Source of the DNA: DASUXY01 sp036377675
GTDB lineage: Bacteria; Bacillota; Bacilli; Bacillales; Amphibacillaceae
NCBI GenBank assembly: GCA_036377675.1
Contig: DASUXY010000014.1
Coordinates: 1 to 46,112, forward strand
DNA: 46,112 nt
Reading direction: 5' to 3'
Position numbers and translations under genes: made by a program. The notes beneath the pieces are model-generated. The model had not been told where the DNA came from. It ran no database searches and saw only the letters and a program-made list of their open reading frames with translations. The first letter of the stretch is position 1. Each line of letters starts with the position of its first letter. Below, in pieces: positions 36,569 through 44,567 of this stretch.

Positions 36569-37420
36569 ATGTTAGCAGATTTATTGCAATTTGATTTTTT
36601 AAGGCATACGTTTTTAACAGGACTTCTCATCGGACTCATTGGACCACTCCTCGGTACATTCGTCGTCGTGAGACGGTTATCGCTTCTAGCGGATGCCTTG
36701 TCCCACGTTACATTGGCTGGAATCGCATTCGGCCTCCTTCTTGAAAAAAGATGGGCCGTGACGCTCATTTCACCACTATCTGGTGGTCTGTTTTTTTCAG
36801 TCATTGGAGCGATGATCATAGAAAAACTTAGAAATGTTTATAAAGCTTTTCAAGAATTAGGAATTCCAATTGTCCTCTCCGGTGGAGTTGGGCTTAGTGT
36901 CATTTTCATTGCCTGGGCGGATGGATTTAATAACGACTTGTTCAATTATTTATTCGGTTCCGTTTCCGCGGTTAGCCAAACAGACTTTTACATGATTTTA
37001 GGAGTTTCTATTTTCATTATCATCATGATTATTCTTTTTTATAAGGAGCTCCTTACGCTTTCATTCGACGAAGAACATGCCATCGTTTCGGGAATTCATG
37101 CCAATCAAATTCATTTTTTGTTTATTATAATGACTGCACTTGTCATCGCTGCGTCGATTCAAATTGTCGGTGTGTTGTTAGTGTCTGCCTTAATGACACT
37201 TCCTGTTGCTGCTGCGATTCGCTTTAGCAAAGGCTTTAAACAATTGATTATACTTTCAATTATTTTTGGAGAAACAGCTGTCATTATTGGTTTAATGACC
37301 GGCTATTACTTTAGCATCCCCCCGGGGGGCACGATTGTAATGGTTTCGATTATTATTTTATTAGTGGCACTTTTGAAAAATCATTTTTCACCAATCATAA
37401 GGAAAGGTGAGAGTATCTAA
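36569..37420 (+). CDS. znuB: Zinc ABC transporter permease ZnuB
   Basis: A 283-residue ABC-3 family permease with about eight membrane helices and the family pattern SLLADALSHVTLAGIAFG near the N-terminus. The start at ATG 36569 is preceded by GAGAGGAG. Its stop shares a base with the zur start (TAATG at 37418-37422), so repressor and permease are translationally coupled. Confidence 0.93.
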   Translation: MLADLLQFDFLRHTFLTGLLIGLIGPLLGTFVVVRRLSLLADALSHVTLAGIAFGLLLEKRWAVTLISPLSGGLFFSVIGAMIIEKLRNVYKAFQELGIPIVLSGGVGLSVIFIAWADGFNNDLFNYLFGSVSAVSQTDFYMILGVSIFIIIMIILFYKELLTLSFDEEHAIVSGIHANQIHFLFIIMTALVIAASIQIVGVLLVSALMTLPVAAAIRFSKGFKQLIILSIIFGETAVIIGLMTGYYFSIPPGGTIVMVSIIILLVALLKNHFSPIIRKGESI

Positions 37421-37833
37421 TGAGTGTAAATGAAGCAATGGACTATTTAAAAGAAAATGGCTATCGCTTGACACAAAAACGAAAAGATATCCTCGAATTT
37501 TTTGAACGTACGTCAGGATATCGAACAGCTAAAGATTTGAATGCACATATGGAAAAGATGTACCCTGGCATTAGCTTTGATACTGTTTACCGAAATTTAC
37601 ATTTGTATACGGATTTAAACATTTTAGAAACGACAGAATTAAACGGTGAAAAACATTTTCGGATGAAATGTACAGATGAGCATCACCATCATTTTATTTG
37701 TAATGATTGCGGAAAAACAAAAGCAATCGATCTGTGCCCGATGAATAAACTTGGCAATGTATTAGCTGACTATGAGATTGAAGACCATAAGTTTGAAATA
37801 TATGGACGATGCCCACGATGTCAAACGGCATGA
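37420..37833 (+). CDS. zur: Zinc uptake regulator Zur (Fur family)
   Basis: A 137-residue Fur-family repressor: N-terminal winged helix (GYRLTQKRKDILEF and SFDTVYRNLHLY), a hinge zinc site (Cys84 and the HHHH run at 88-91), and a C-terminal structural zinc site with CNDC (94/97) and CPRC (131/134). Its position at the end of a zinc import operon with a Zur box identifies it as Zur rather than Fur or PerR. In B. subtilis zur lies elsewhere, so here the regulator is built into the operon it controls. Its stop overlaps the start of a crcB stub (ATGA). Confidence 0.92.
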   Translation: MSVNEAMDYLKENGYRLTQKRKDILEFFERTSGYRTAKDLNAHMEKMYPGISFDTVYRNLHLYTDLNILETTELNGEKHFRMKCTDEHHHHFICNDCGKTKAIDLCPMNKLGNVLADYEIEDHKFEIYGRCPRCQTA

Positions 37834-37943
37834 ACAGCGAGCAAAAAAGTAAACTGTCGCTGTTTTTAGCTGTTGGCGTTGGTGGGATGTTCGGAGCCAT
37901 TGTACGATTTGGGATTGTAGGTTTGATCGTTCAATACATGTAA
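37830..37943 (+). pseudogene. crcB: Truncated N-terminus of fluoride channel CrcB/FluC
   Basis: Starts at ATG 37830, overlapping the zur stop (ATGA), and ends at TAA 37941-37943 after 37 residues. LFLAVGVGGMFGAIVRFGI is the characteristic first helix of CrcB/FluC (pattern GxGGxxGAxxR). The family is normally about 110-130 residues with four helices, so only the first remains here. The missing C-terminal half appears to lie at about 40.2-40.5 kb, on the far side of an NlpC/P60 gene. Confidence 0.7.
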
Positions 37944-38022
37944 CGACGATCACCTCAGAAAAAAATTTTAATAATCATATTCAAATATTCAATGACTTCG
38001 CCCATATCTTTTCATGGCAAAT

Positions 38023-38058
38023 AAAAAGTGGTTCTATCCTTGGATAGAACCACTTTTT
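38023..38058. terminator. Bidirectional terminator between zur/crcB stub and the first NlpC/P60 gene
   Basis: AAAAAGTGGTTCTAT/ATAGAACCACTTTTT with a 6-nt loop. The A and T tracts on both sides let it serve the plus-strand zinc operon and the minus-strand hydrolase gene, whose stop is 12 nt away. Confidence 0.9.
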
Positions 38059-38069
38059 GTAGATTGTTA

Positions 38070-39884
38070 TTATTTAATTCGTCGTGCTTGGTTAAATCGA
38101 TCTCCCCAATAGCTACCACTTGACATGTCAGCTACTGCGACACCAGTGGAAGATTGAGAACCGATAAACTTATCCCCACCTAGATAGATTCCAACGTGTC
38201 CGTTCGGTTGACTTGTATCAAAGAATACAAGATCCCCTCGTTGCATGTTACTCTTAGGCACATATGTACCTACATATTGTAAACCTCTTGTCGAGCGTGG
38301 CAAACCTTTATATCCAGCTTGTTCAAAGACCCACGTTGTAAATCCAGAGCAGTCAAATGCCTTTCCGGGACTCTTACTACCCCAACCATAAGGAGTACCG
38401 ATTTGACTATTGGCAGTAGCAATCACTGTATTTATATTTTTAGATGGGGCAGGTGTAGGTTTTGCCTTCGGCTTCGTTGATCTCGATGCGTTTGACGAAT
38501 TTCCTGATCCTGAATTTGACGTGTTTGATGTTGTTGTGTTTGTTGAGCTTGAGCCTGTTGAGCTATTTGATCTTGTTGTTGTTCGTCCATTCGAATTTGT
38601 CGCTATGCTTGCGTTCGCTACATCATTGGACCTTGCTGTTGTTTGTTCATTTGTATTTGTCGCTGTTCTCGCGTTCGCTACATCATTGGATCTTGCTGTT
38701 GTTTGTTCATTTGTATTTGTCGCTGTTCTCGCGTTCGCTACATCATTGGATCTTGTTGTTGTTTGTTCATTTGTATTTGTCGCTGTTCTCGCGTTCGCTA
38801 CATCATTGGATCTTGTTGTTGTTTGTTCATTCGTATTTGTCGCTGTCCTTGCGTTCGCTACATCATTGGATTCTGCTGTTAATGTTGCCTCTTCATCGAT
38901 TGACGAATCTGTTGCCACAGAATTTACTTGATTGGATGTTGCTACTGATGTTGGTGCATTTGAATCTGATTCATCGTTCGTTAATGCTGACGCTATTGCT
39001 GTTGATTCATTGGACGTTTCATTTGTTACTTCTTCTTGATCGCGATTGACACGATTTGCACCATTGTTGTCTCCATCTTCTTCGGAAGTTGTAGATCCAC
39101 TTGCATCGGCCAAGGCATTCGCATAAGTAATCTTGCCGATAATTTGTTTTTCAAGTGTGGCAAGTTCTCCGTCTTCCAATTGTAGCTCATCAATCGCAAC
39201 TTGTAATTCGCTCTCTTTTTCTTCTAATATTTTTTTCTGTTGCTTGCTTTCTTCTTTTTGTACAGTGATTGACTCTCTCACATGGACTAGTTTTTCCTCC
39301 ATCTGTTTAAGTTCAGACAAATTCTCTTCCACTTCTGTTTGTTGTTCTTCGACTTTTTTCATGTCCGCTTCCTGTTGTTCCATAAGTTCGGCATCAGAGT
39401 CTGTTATCTTATTAACAGCAGATGCACGTGTGATCAAATCACCAAAACTTTTCGAACCGAAGAGGACATCTAAATAACCGACATTTCCACCGTTTTTCTG
39501 CAAAGAAGAAATTCGGTCTTTCAACAGTTCAAATCGTTTTTCAATCTTTTCTTCCAAATCGGCAATGCTTTCTTCAAGTTCTTCAATTTTGTCCTCTGTA
39601 CTCGTTATATCATTTTTCGTATCTTTCAATGCCTGCTTGTTTTCTGCTAACTTCTCATCCGATTTAGCTATTTTTTCACTAATTTCTTCTAAATCTACTA
39701 GTAAGTCTGCTAATTCCGATTCAGCTTTCGATAGTTTAGCTTGAAGGTTAGACCGTTCATTGACGACCTCCGACTTCTTGTTCGTTAACTCTCCTAACGT
39801 CTCCGCTTGAATTGGATTGACAAAAAACGTACTGCTAAGGCCAAATACCGTAACTGTGGCCATTGTCATAATTCCTTTTTTCAA
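38070..39884 (-). CDS. Secreted NlpC/P60 peptidoglycan endopeptidase, CwlO/PcsB-like, with tandem repeats
   Basis: A 604-residue exported cell-wall hydrolase. It has a signal peptide (residues 1-27, ending in IQA-E), a long charged coiled coil (about 28-250) like that of CwlO and PcsB, a Ser/Thr/Asn-rich linker with five 20-residue repeats (core SNDVANARTATNTNEQ), then an NlpC/P60 domain with catalytic Cys512 (DCSGF) and His563 (GHVGIY). Enzymes of this type cut D-glutamyl-diaminopimelate bonds. The start is TTG 39884, after GGGAGG. A paralogue with the same plan lies upstream (40632-42110). The repeats make the wall-spanning linker about 100 residues longer than in the paralogue. Confidence 0.92.
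   Translation of the reverse strand: MKKGIMTMATVTVFGLSSTFFVNPIQAETLGELTNKKSEVVNERSNLQAKLSKAESELADLLVDLEEISEKIAKSDEKLAENKQALKDTKNDITSTEDKIEELEESIADLEEKIEKRFELLKDRISSLQKNGGNVGYLDVLFGSKSFGDLITRASAVNKITDSDAELMEQQEADMKKVEEQQTEVEENLSELKQMEEKLVHVRESITVQKEESKQQKKILEEKESELQVAIDELQLEDGELATLEKQIIGKITYANALADASGSTTSEEDGDNNGANRVNRDQEEVTNETSNESTAIASALTNDESDSNAPTSVATSNQVNSVATDSSIDEEATLTAESNDVANARTATNTNEQTTTRSNDVANARTATNTNEQTTTRSNDVANARTATNTNEQTTARSNDVANARTATNTNEQTTARSNDVANASIATNSNGRTTTRSNSSTGSSSTNTTTSNTSNSGSGNSSNASRSTKPKAKPTPAPSKNINTVIATANSQIGTPYGWGSKSPGKAFDCSGFTTWVFEQAGYKGLPRSTRGLQYVGTYVPKSNMQRGDLVFFDTSQPNGHVGIYLGGDKFIGSQSSTGVAVADMSSGSYWGDRFNQARRIK
38581..38880 (-). repeat. Five tandem 60-bp repeats in the hydrolase linker
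   Basis: Five consecutive 60-bp units, in frame (20 codons each). The three central units differ from each other at one or two bases; the outer two are more diverged. Recent slippage or unequal crossing-over is likely, and copy number may vary between strains. Confidence 0.95.
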
Positions 39885-40040
39885 TTTTATACCCCGCCTC
39901 CCTATTCACTATTTCATTCATTTTCTGTTATGTTTTCTTATCTACATGATGGTTATGGATTTATGCAGATAAGCGATTGGTAGTTTTAAAGTTAAATCTT
40001 TTCACTATGTACTTTTATCTTATTTCTTGTAGCATCATGT
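39885..40040. other. 5' leader region of the first NlpC/P60 gene
   Basis: About 155 nt between the presumed -10 element and the TTG start, AT-rich. It contains no recognised riboswitch. The sequence is partly alike in the leader of the second hydrolase gene. Confidence 0.45.
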
Positions 40041-40084
40041 AGTATAACATCGAATAATTTCATACCTGTTATAATAATATTACA
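40041..40084 (-). promoter_or_regulatory. Promoter with WalR-like box of the first NlpC/P60 gene
   Basis: Minus strand: TGTAAT-N5-TATAAC (plus 40068-40084), then, after 21 nt, the -10 element TATACT (40041-40046). The box resembles the WalR consensus TGTWAH-N5-TGTWAH with mismatches in the second half. The same arrangement precedes the paralogue. WalKR controls cwlO in B. subtilis, so WalR activation is plausible. Confidence 0.5.
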
Positions 40085-40199
40085 ATTATATTTCAATGTA
40101 CAATTTAATATTTTCGATGAAAACTGCTTTGGTCATGCCATGATTGATACAATAGCAAGATCATAAGCAAGTCTCTCTTTTTTAACGAGCACGACGATC

Positions 40200-40540
40200 T
40201 CATGCATCATTCATCATTCGGTTGATGCAATCGCACGTTACTACACTGAAATTGGAACTATCTTTCGGTACGTGGATGGTCACTATTACGGGATTCATCC
40301 TTTTAGCAATCATGGGTACATTTTGTCATCGTAGGGCATTTCTAAAACATATCGTGTATTGGGGTTGAGCTTTGCGGGGCGTAGACAACTTCTTAGACAT
40401 GTAAACATGAAACCATTCAGTTGATCTTTAACAACAATACGTTCGGCGATAGTTTTATCATTTCAGTACTTCATCATTTCCTGCGGATGTATGAGCATCG
40501 TTACGTACGTATAGTAAAGATCCTCATTGAATTCCTCTAA
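40200..40540 (+). pseudogene. crcB: Decayed C-terminal half of crcB/fluC
   Basis: Frame 1 from 40201 to 40365 includes SFGTWMVTITGFILLAIMG, like the second helix of CrcB (GTLxVNxxGSFLLG). After a frame change, 40370-40537 reads LCGA-stop-TTS-stop-TCKHETIQLI, which lines up residue for residue with the conserved CGGFTTFSTF-x2-ET(V/I)QLI block, with two stops at former sense codons. The distance between the two motifs (about 46 codons) is close to that in intact CrcB. No ribosome site is present. It is on the same strand as the N-terminal stub 2.3 kb upstream. Confidence 0.6.
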
Positions 40541-40576
40541 GGAACCCTTTTATATCTAACTCTGTTTATAAAGCAT

Positions 40577-40616
40577 AAAAAAAGAAGCTTTATCCACGGA
40601 TAAGGCTTCTTTTTTT
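40577..40616 (-). terminator. Terminator of the second NlpC/P60 gene
   Basis: AAAAGAAGCCTTATCC pairs with GGATAAAGCTTCTTTT (one G-U pair), flanked by A and T tracts, 16 nt past the stop. The sequence just before it, TTATTATTTAATT, also occurs at the end of the first hydrolase gene. Confidence 0.85.
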
Positions 40617-40631
40617 ATAGTTATTATTTAA

Positions 40632-42110
40632 TTAATTGATTCGTCTTACGTGACCTTTAAACACATCATTCCAGTAGCCACTTGACATACTTGCAACTGC
40701 TACTCCAGTTGAAGATTGAGAGCCGATAAAATTACCTCCACCTAAGTAAATTCCAACGTGCCCGTCTGTTTTATACGTATTGAAAAAGACGAGATCTCCT
40801 GGCTTAGCGTTACTATAAGATATCTTTGTACCAACACTAGACAGACTAGCTGTATTCGATGGTAAATTGTAACCAGCTTGACTAAAGGCCCATGCTACAA
40901 AGCCAGAACAATCAAAGCCAGTATTCGGGCTCTTTCCTCCCCATTTATACTTCTTAGCAGCAGGGTTATTCAATTGACTATATCCTGCGTTGATAGCACC
41001 ACTTAAACCTTTAGCTTGTGATGGAGCAGATGGGGTCTTTGGCTTAGACGAGTTTGTATTTTTATTTGTACTTGTATTGCTATCTGTATTCGAGTTTGTT
41101 GTTCTAGATTGTGCTGTTGCATTCGCTGATTGATTTGAACGTGCAACGGCTGTTGTTGCTGACTGACTTGAGCTCGAGCGATTAGTCGATGCTGTTGCGT
41201 TGGAATTCGGCGTGTCATTGTTTGCTGGTGTTGATACGTCCTCAGAGTCATTTTCGACTACTTCATTATTATTGGTTGTGTTAGAATTACCGTTCGCCTC
41301 TTCTTCTGAAGCATCAGAATTATCAGCTTCCTCAGCGATTGTATTAGTAAAGGTAATCTCGCCGATAATTTCCTCTTCAAGTGCTGCTAGTTCACTGTCT
41401 TCTATTTCTAATTCTTCAACAGAAGCTTGTAGTTCTTTTTCTTTTTCTTTCAAATTTTTCTTCTGTTTGTCACTTTCTTTTTTCTGTTCTATCATCGTAT
41501 CTCTTACATTGACTAGTTTTTCTTCCATCTGTTCAAGTTCAGATAGTTTCTCTTCAACTTTTGCTTGTTGTTTCTCGACCTTTTTCATATCTGCTTCTTG
41601 TTGTTCCATAAGGTCTGCATCAGAGTCAGTGATTTTTGTTACTGCGTTTGTACGAGTGATCATGTCTCCAAAACTTTTTGAACCGAAAATGACATCTAAG
41701 TAACCGACATCCCCGCCACTTTTCTGTAATGATGAAACACGATCTTTCAAGAGTTCAAATCGCTTTTCAATTTTTTCCTCGAGTTCTACAATACTATCTT
41801 CTAATTTTTCGATTTCTTTCTCTGTACTAGATATGTCATTTTTCGTATCTTTTAATGCTTGCTTATTTTCTTTTAGTTTACCGTCTGCTTTAGCAATTTT
41901 TTCTTCAATTTTTTCCAAATCAAATAGTAAATCTGCTAGTTCTGCTTCAGCTTTTGATAGTTTAGCTTGTAGATTAGACCGTTCATTAACTACTTCTGAT
42001 TTCTTGTTCGTTAAATTGCCTAACGACTCTGCTTGAACTGTTCCTGTAAAAAACGTACTGCTGAGGCCGAATACCGTAACTGTGGCCATTGTCATAATAC
42101 TTTTTTTCAA
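40632..42110 (-). CDS. Secreted NlpC/P60 peptidoglycan endopeptidase, CwlO/PcsB-like (paralogue)
   Basis: A 492-residue exported hydrolase nearly identical at the N-terminus to its neighbour (MATVTVFGLSSTFF; NERSNLQAKLSKAE). Plan: signal peptide ending VQA-E (residue 27), coiled coil (about 28-250), Ser/Asn/Thr-rich linker without the 60-bp repeats, and an NlpC/P60 domain with Cys401 (DCSGF) and His451 (GHVGIY). The start is TTG 42110. The two genes arose by tandem duplication that included the flanks. Retention of all catalytic residues in both suggests that both work. Confidence 0.92.
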   Translation of the reverse strand: MKKSIMTMATVTVFGLSSTFFTGTVQAESLGNLTNKKSEVVNERSNLQAKLSKAEAELADLLFDLEKIEEKIAKADGKLKENKQALKDTKNDISSTEKEIEKLEDSIVELEEKIEKRFELLKDRVSSLQKSGGDVGYLDVIFGSKSFGDMITRTNAVTKITDSDADLMEQQEADMKKVEKQQAKVEEKLSELEQMEEKLVNVRDTMIEQKKESDKQKKNLKEKEKELQASVEELEIEDSELAALEEEIIGEITFTNTIAEEADNSDASEEEANGNSNTTNNNEVVENDSEDVSTPANNDTPNSNATASTNRSSSSQSATTAVARSNQSANATAQSRTTNSNTDSNTSTNKNTNSSKPKTPSAPSQAKGLSGAINAGYSQLNNPAAKKYKWGGKSPNTGFDCSGFVAWAFSQAGYNLPSNTASLSSVGTKISYSNAKPGDLVFFNTYKTDGHVGIYLGGGNFIGSQSSTGVAVASMSSGYWNDVFKGHVRRIN

Positions 42111-42247
42111 TCTAATACCTCGCTTCCCCTAATCAAGACTGCTTTATTTTCTATCTCGTTATCGCTTTGCTGATAGTTGCAGTTCAGATTGGTAGTTTTA
42201 TATATTTTTATTTATGTATTTTCTATTTTTTTCATTGACAATTAGTA

Positions 42248-42291
42248 GTATAGCACCGAATAATTTCATGCGTGTTATGGTAATGTTACAA
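42248..42291 (-). promoter_or_regulatory. Promoter with WalR-like box of the second NlpC/P60 gene
   Basis: Minus strand: TGTAAC-N5-CATAAC (42275-42291), then 21 nt, then TATACT (42248-42253). The spacing is identical to the copy at 40041-40084, and the intervening CATGAAATTATTCGGTG is almost the same. Conservation of box and -10 against more variable flanks supports function. Confidence 0.5.
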
Positions 42292-42464
42292 GAATGTTTC
42301 AATAGAAATCCGAAATATGAAATATTATGAATCAAAAATGACCTTGAACTTCGGCATAGCAAGGCTACAAGCAATGTTACAAAAGGGAGAAGTAACGAAA
42401 AGAGCACCATTTATTTTTAATAAGTTCAACAAATCGTCATATCGTTGCATTTTTCTAAAAAAAG

Positions 42465-42493
42465 TTGACAATATATATAGCATTCCTTATGAT
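42465..42493 (+). promoter_or_regulatory. Sigma-A promoter of the aromatic acid exporter-like gene
   Basis: TTGACA (42465-42470), a 17-nt spacer, and TATGAT (42488-42493): a near-consensus vegetative promoter. Its predicted start point, about 42500, falls in the GGAGG of the gene starting at 42508. The remainder of 42292-42464 holds no supported gene. Confidence 0.75.
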
Positions 42494-42507
42494 ACGGAGG
42501 ACTTTGG

Positions 42508-43536
42508 ATGAAAGAGATTTTTTTCCCCGGTGGACGAATTGTAAAAACAGCTGTGGCCATTTTTTTAACGGCTTGGATTTGCCAACTGTTTGATTGGCCA
42601 CCTGTATTTGCTGTCATTACAGCGATTGTTACGATTGAACCGACCGTAGCCGATTCCATTCGAAAAGGAATCATTCGTTTTCCTGCTTCAGCAATCGGAG
42701 CTGCTTACGCTGTTTTATTTATTTCATTATTTGGAAACTCACCGATTACGTATACGTTAGCTGCCTTTTTTACCATTGCAACATGTTATAAACTCCATTT
42801 ACATGCGGGGTTAGTTGTAGCTACCTTAACAGCAGTTGCTATGATTGAAGTCATTCATAGTAATTATGTAATCGCCTTTTTTATTCGCCTTGGAACGACA
42901 ACGATTGGGTTAGTCGTCTCAACTGTCGTTAATTTGTTCGTCTTACCGCCTAACTATAAAGATGATATTTTAACAAACATTCGCGGCATCCGTAAAAAAA
43001 CAGGTGTCGTCATCGAAAAGGTCTTTACCGATATTTTGCACAATAAGCATGATGAGGACGCCGTTGATCGTAAATTAATGGATCAACTGAACAAAAAGGT
43101 ACAACAAACAGAAACGCTCGCACGTTTTCAACAAGATGAAGCAAAATTTCATCCGCTCATTGATCATGAAAGAAAGTTATTTCATCGAATGAAACAGTCG
43201 TTAACACATTTACAACTCATCCTCTATCACTTAGATAACTTAATCAACACATCGATTAAACAAATTTCGTGGACGGAGGAAGAACGAAAAATCGTTATCA
43301 AAGCGGTTCACTCATTAGCAAACAATATGAAAAATAAGGATAATTTCGATCCTGCCCATCACGATCGGCAACGGGATCTTCTTATGAAATTATTTTGGGA
43401 GGATAATGAGGAGATGATTCGCAGAAATGGCAAACATCCGACCCGTTTTCCACCAGAGTTAATCATTTTATATGAGCTGCTGGCGATTTATAATGTAGTC
43501 CTCAAACTTTATGAACCAAAAGAAAAAAATGAATAA
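42508..43536 (+). CDS. Aromatic acid exporter family (DUF939/FUSC-like) membrane protein
   Basis: A 342-residue protein with a hydrophobic N-terminal half (about residues 10-150, five or six helices, including VFAVITAIVTIEPTVADSIRKG) and a charged, helical cytoplasmic C-terminal half. This is the plan of the ArAE_1/DUF939 proteins such as B. subtilis YqjA, related to fusaric acid resistance-type exporters. Substrate and direction are not proven for the Bacillus group. The ATG at 42508 follows GGAGG. It is monocistronic, with a strong promoter placed unusually close. Confidence 0.82.
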   Translation: MKEIFFPGGRIVKTAVAIFLTAWICQLFDWPPVFAVITAIVTIEPTVADSIRKGIIRFPASAIGAAYAVLFISLFGNSPITYTLAAFFTIATCYKLHLHAGLVVATLTAVAMIEVIHSNYVIAFFIRLGTTTIGLVVSTVVNLFVLPPNYKDDILTNIRGIRKKTGVVIEKVFTDILHNKHDEDAVDRKLMDQLNKKVQQTETLARFQQDEAKFHPLIDHERKLFHRMKQSLTHLQLILYHLDNLINTSIKQISWTEEERKIVIKAVHSLANNMKNKDNFDPAHHDRQRDLLMKLFWEDNEEMIRRNGKHPTRFPPELIILYELLAIYNVVLKLYEPKEKNE

Positions 43537-43551
43537 CATCGTCTAACGATG
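43537..43551. terminator. Small hairpin between convergent genes
   Basis: CATCGT/ACGATG with a 3-nt loop, then CTACTCATTTTTTAT on the plus strand. The stem is short, so termination may be weak. Confidence 0.4.
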
Positions 43552-43571
43552 CTACTCATTTTTTATGTCGT

Positions 43572-44567
43572 TTATTTATTTAATATTTCTTCAGCAATGA
43601 GCTCATACGAACGAAGACGTGCTTCATAATCATGCGTAATCGTTAATAGCATAAATTCATCCACACCATAAGTAACTTGTAATTGTTCGAGCTGTTGTTT
43701 CACTTGTTGTGGATTTCCAACAACCGATGCTTTTTTCTGTTTTTGGACTGTCTTTAAATCTTCAGCCGTATATGGATAATCTTGAGCATGTTGTATGGTT
43801 GGAATTCCGCCGTTTTCTCCTGCTTTCGTTCCTAAAACACTCCATAGCTGACTGCTTAATGCTAACTTTTCAGCTTCCTCTGTCGTTTCTGCACAGATTG
43901 CTGAAACAGCGACAATTGGCTTTTCAATGGATGGATTATTTTTCACCTTTTTGCTGTATTCCTTCACAATCGTTGGACCATCTGCACTGCTCATAAAATG
44001 GCCAAATGTATAGGGCAATCCTTTTTCAGCAGCCATTTGGGCACTCTTTTCACTCGTTCCGAGCACCCACGGTTGTGGGGAGGTCAATGGAACAGGCGAT
44101 GGAGAAATTTTAGAGAACATGTTATCTTTTGGAAAGTCATCATATAAGAACTGAAGTAGTTGTTGCAGCTTCTGTGGCATTTTTCGAACGTTTTCTAAGA
44201 AGTTTTCGGAAAGAGCCATCGTTACTTCAGCAGACCCACCGGGGGCTCGACCAATTCCTAAATCAATTCGTCCCGGGTACAACGTAGCGAGTAAATTGTA
44301 TCGTTCGGCAATATTAAATGGCCGATAATGAGGTAACAATACGGCACCTGCTCCAATCCGAATGCGTCGAGTAGACGAACCAATCGCACTGAGCATCATA
44401 TCAGGCGCGGGACAAGCTAAACCTGTCATATCATGGTGTTCAGCCATCCAGTATCTCGTATAACCGAGTTCATCTGCTTTTTGTGCAAGTTCAATCGAAG
44501 CTTGTAGAGCGTCTTGTGCTGATTTTCCTTCTGCGATTGGTGATTGATCGAGGATACTTAATTTCAT
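43572..44567 (-). CDS. Luciferase-like (LLM) flavin-dependent oxidoreductase
   Basis: A 331-residue TIM-barrel protein of the bacterial luciferase-like monooxygenase superfamily. The N-terminus LSILDQSPIAEGKSAQDAL, then YWMAEHHDM, RIRIGAGAVLLPHYRP and RIDLGIGRAPGGS mark the MsnO8/YceB-like group that uses FMN or F420-type cofactors. The physiological substrate is unknown. It stands alone on the minus strand; the ATG at 44567 has AAAGGA upstream. Confidence 0.88.
   Translation of the reverse strand: MKLSILDQSPIAEGKSAQDALQASIELAQKADELGYTRYWMAEHHDMTGLACPAPDMMLSAIGSSTRRIRIGAGAVLLPHYRPFNIAERYNLLATLYPGRIDLGIGRAPGGSAEVTMALSENFLENVRKMPQKLQQLLQFLYDDFPKDNMFSKISPSPVPLTSPQPWVLGTSEKSAQMAAEKGLPYTFGHFMSSADGPTIVKEYSKKVKNNPSIEKPIVAVSAICAETTEEAEKLALSSQLWSVLGTKAGENGGIPTIQHAQDYPYTAEDLKTVQKQKKASVVGNPQQVKQQLEQLQVTYGVDEFMLLTITHDYEARLRSYELIAEEILNK

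Noticed and set aside
38410..38931. Long plus-strand open frames opposite the NlpC/P60 repeat region (for example 173 codons, very Phe/Val/Ala-rich).
   Set aside because: They are mirror images of the 60-bp in-frame repeats, which stay open in several frames because the unit is a multiple of three. No ribosome binding site.
38000..40200. Possibility that the segment inside crcB is a transposon or insertion sequence.
   Set aside because: No transposase and no terminal inverted repeats were seen. Only a 9-bp direct repeat supports insertion, so I describe it as duplication or insertion without naming an element.
39885..42507. A c-di-AMP (ydaO-type) riboswitch, known before some wall hydrolase genes.
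   Set aside because: The leaders are about 155 nt or less and I could not find the conserved ydaO core motifs.
42317..42511. A 64-codon plus-strand frame before the aromatic acid exporter-like gene.
   Set aside because: It spans the sigma-A promoter and the start of the next gene, has no ribosome binding site and no recognised motif.
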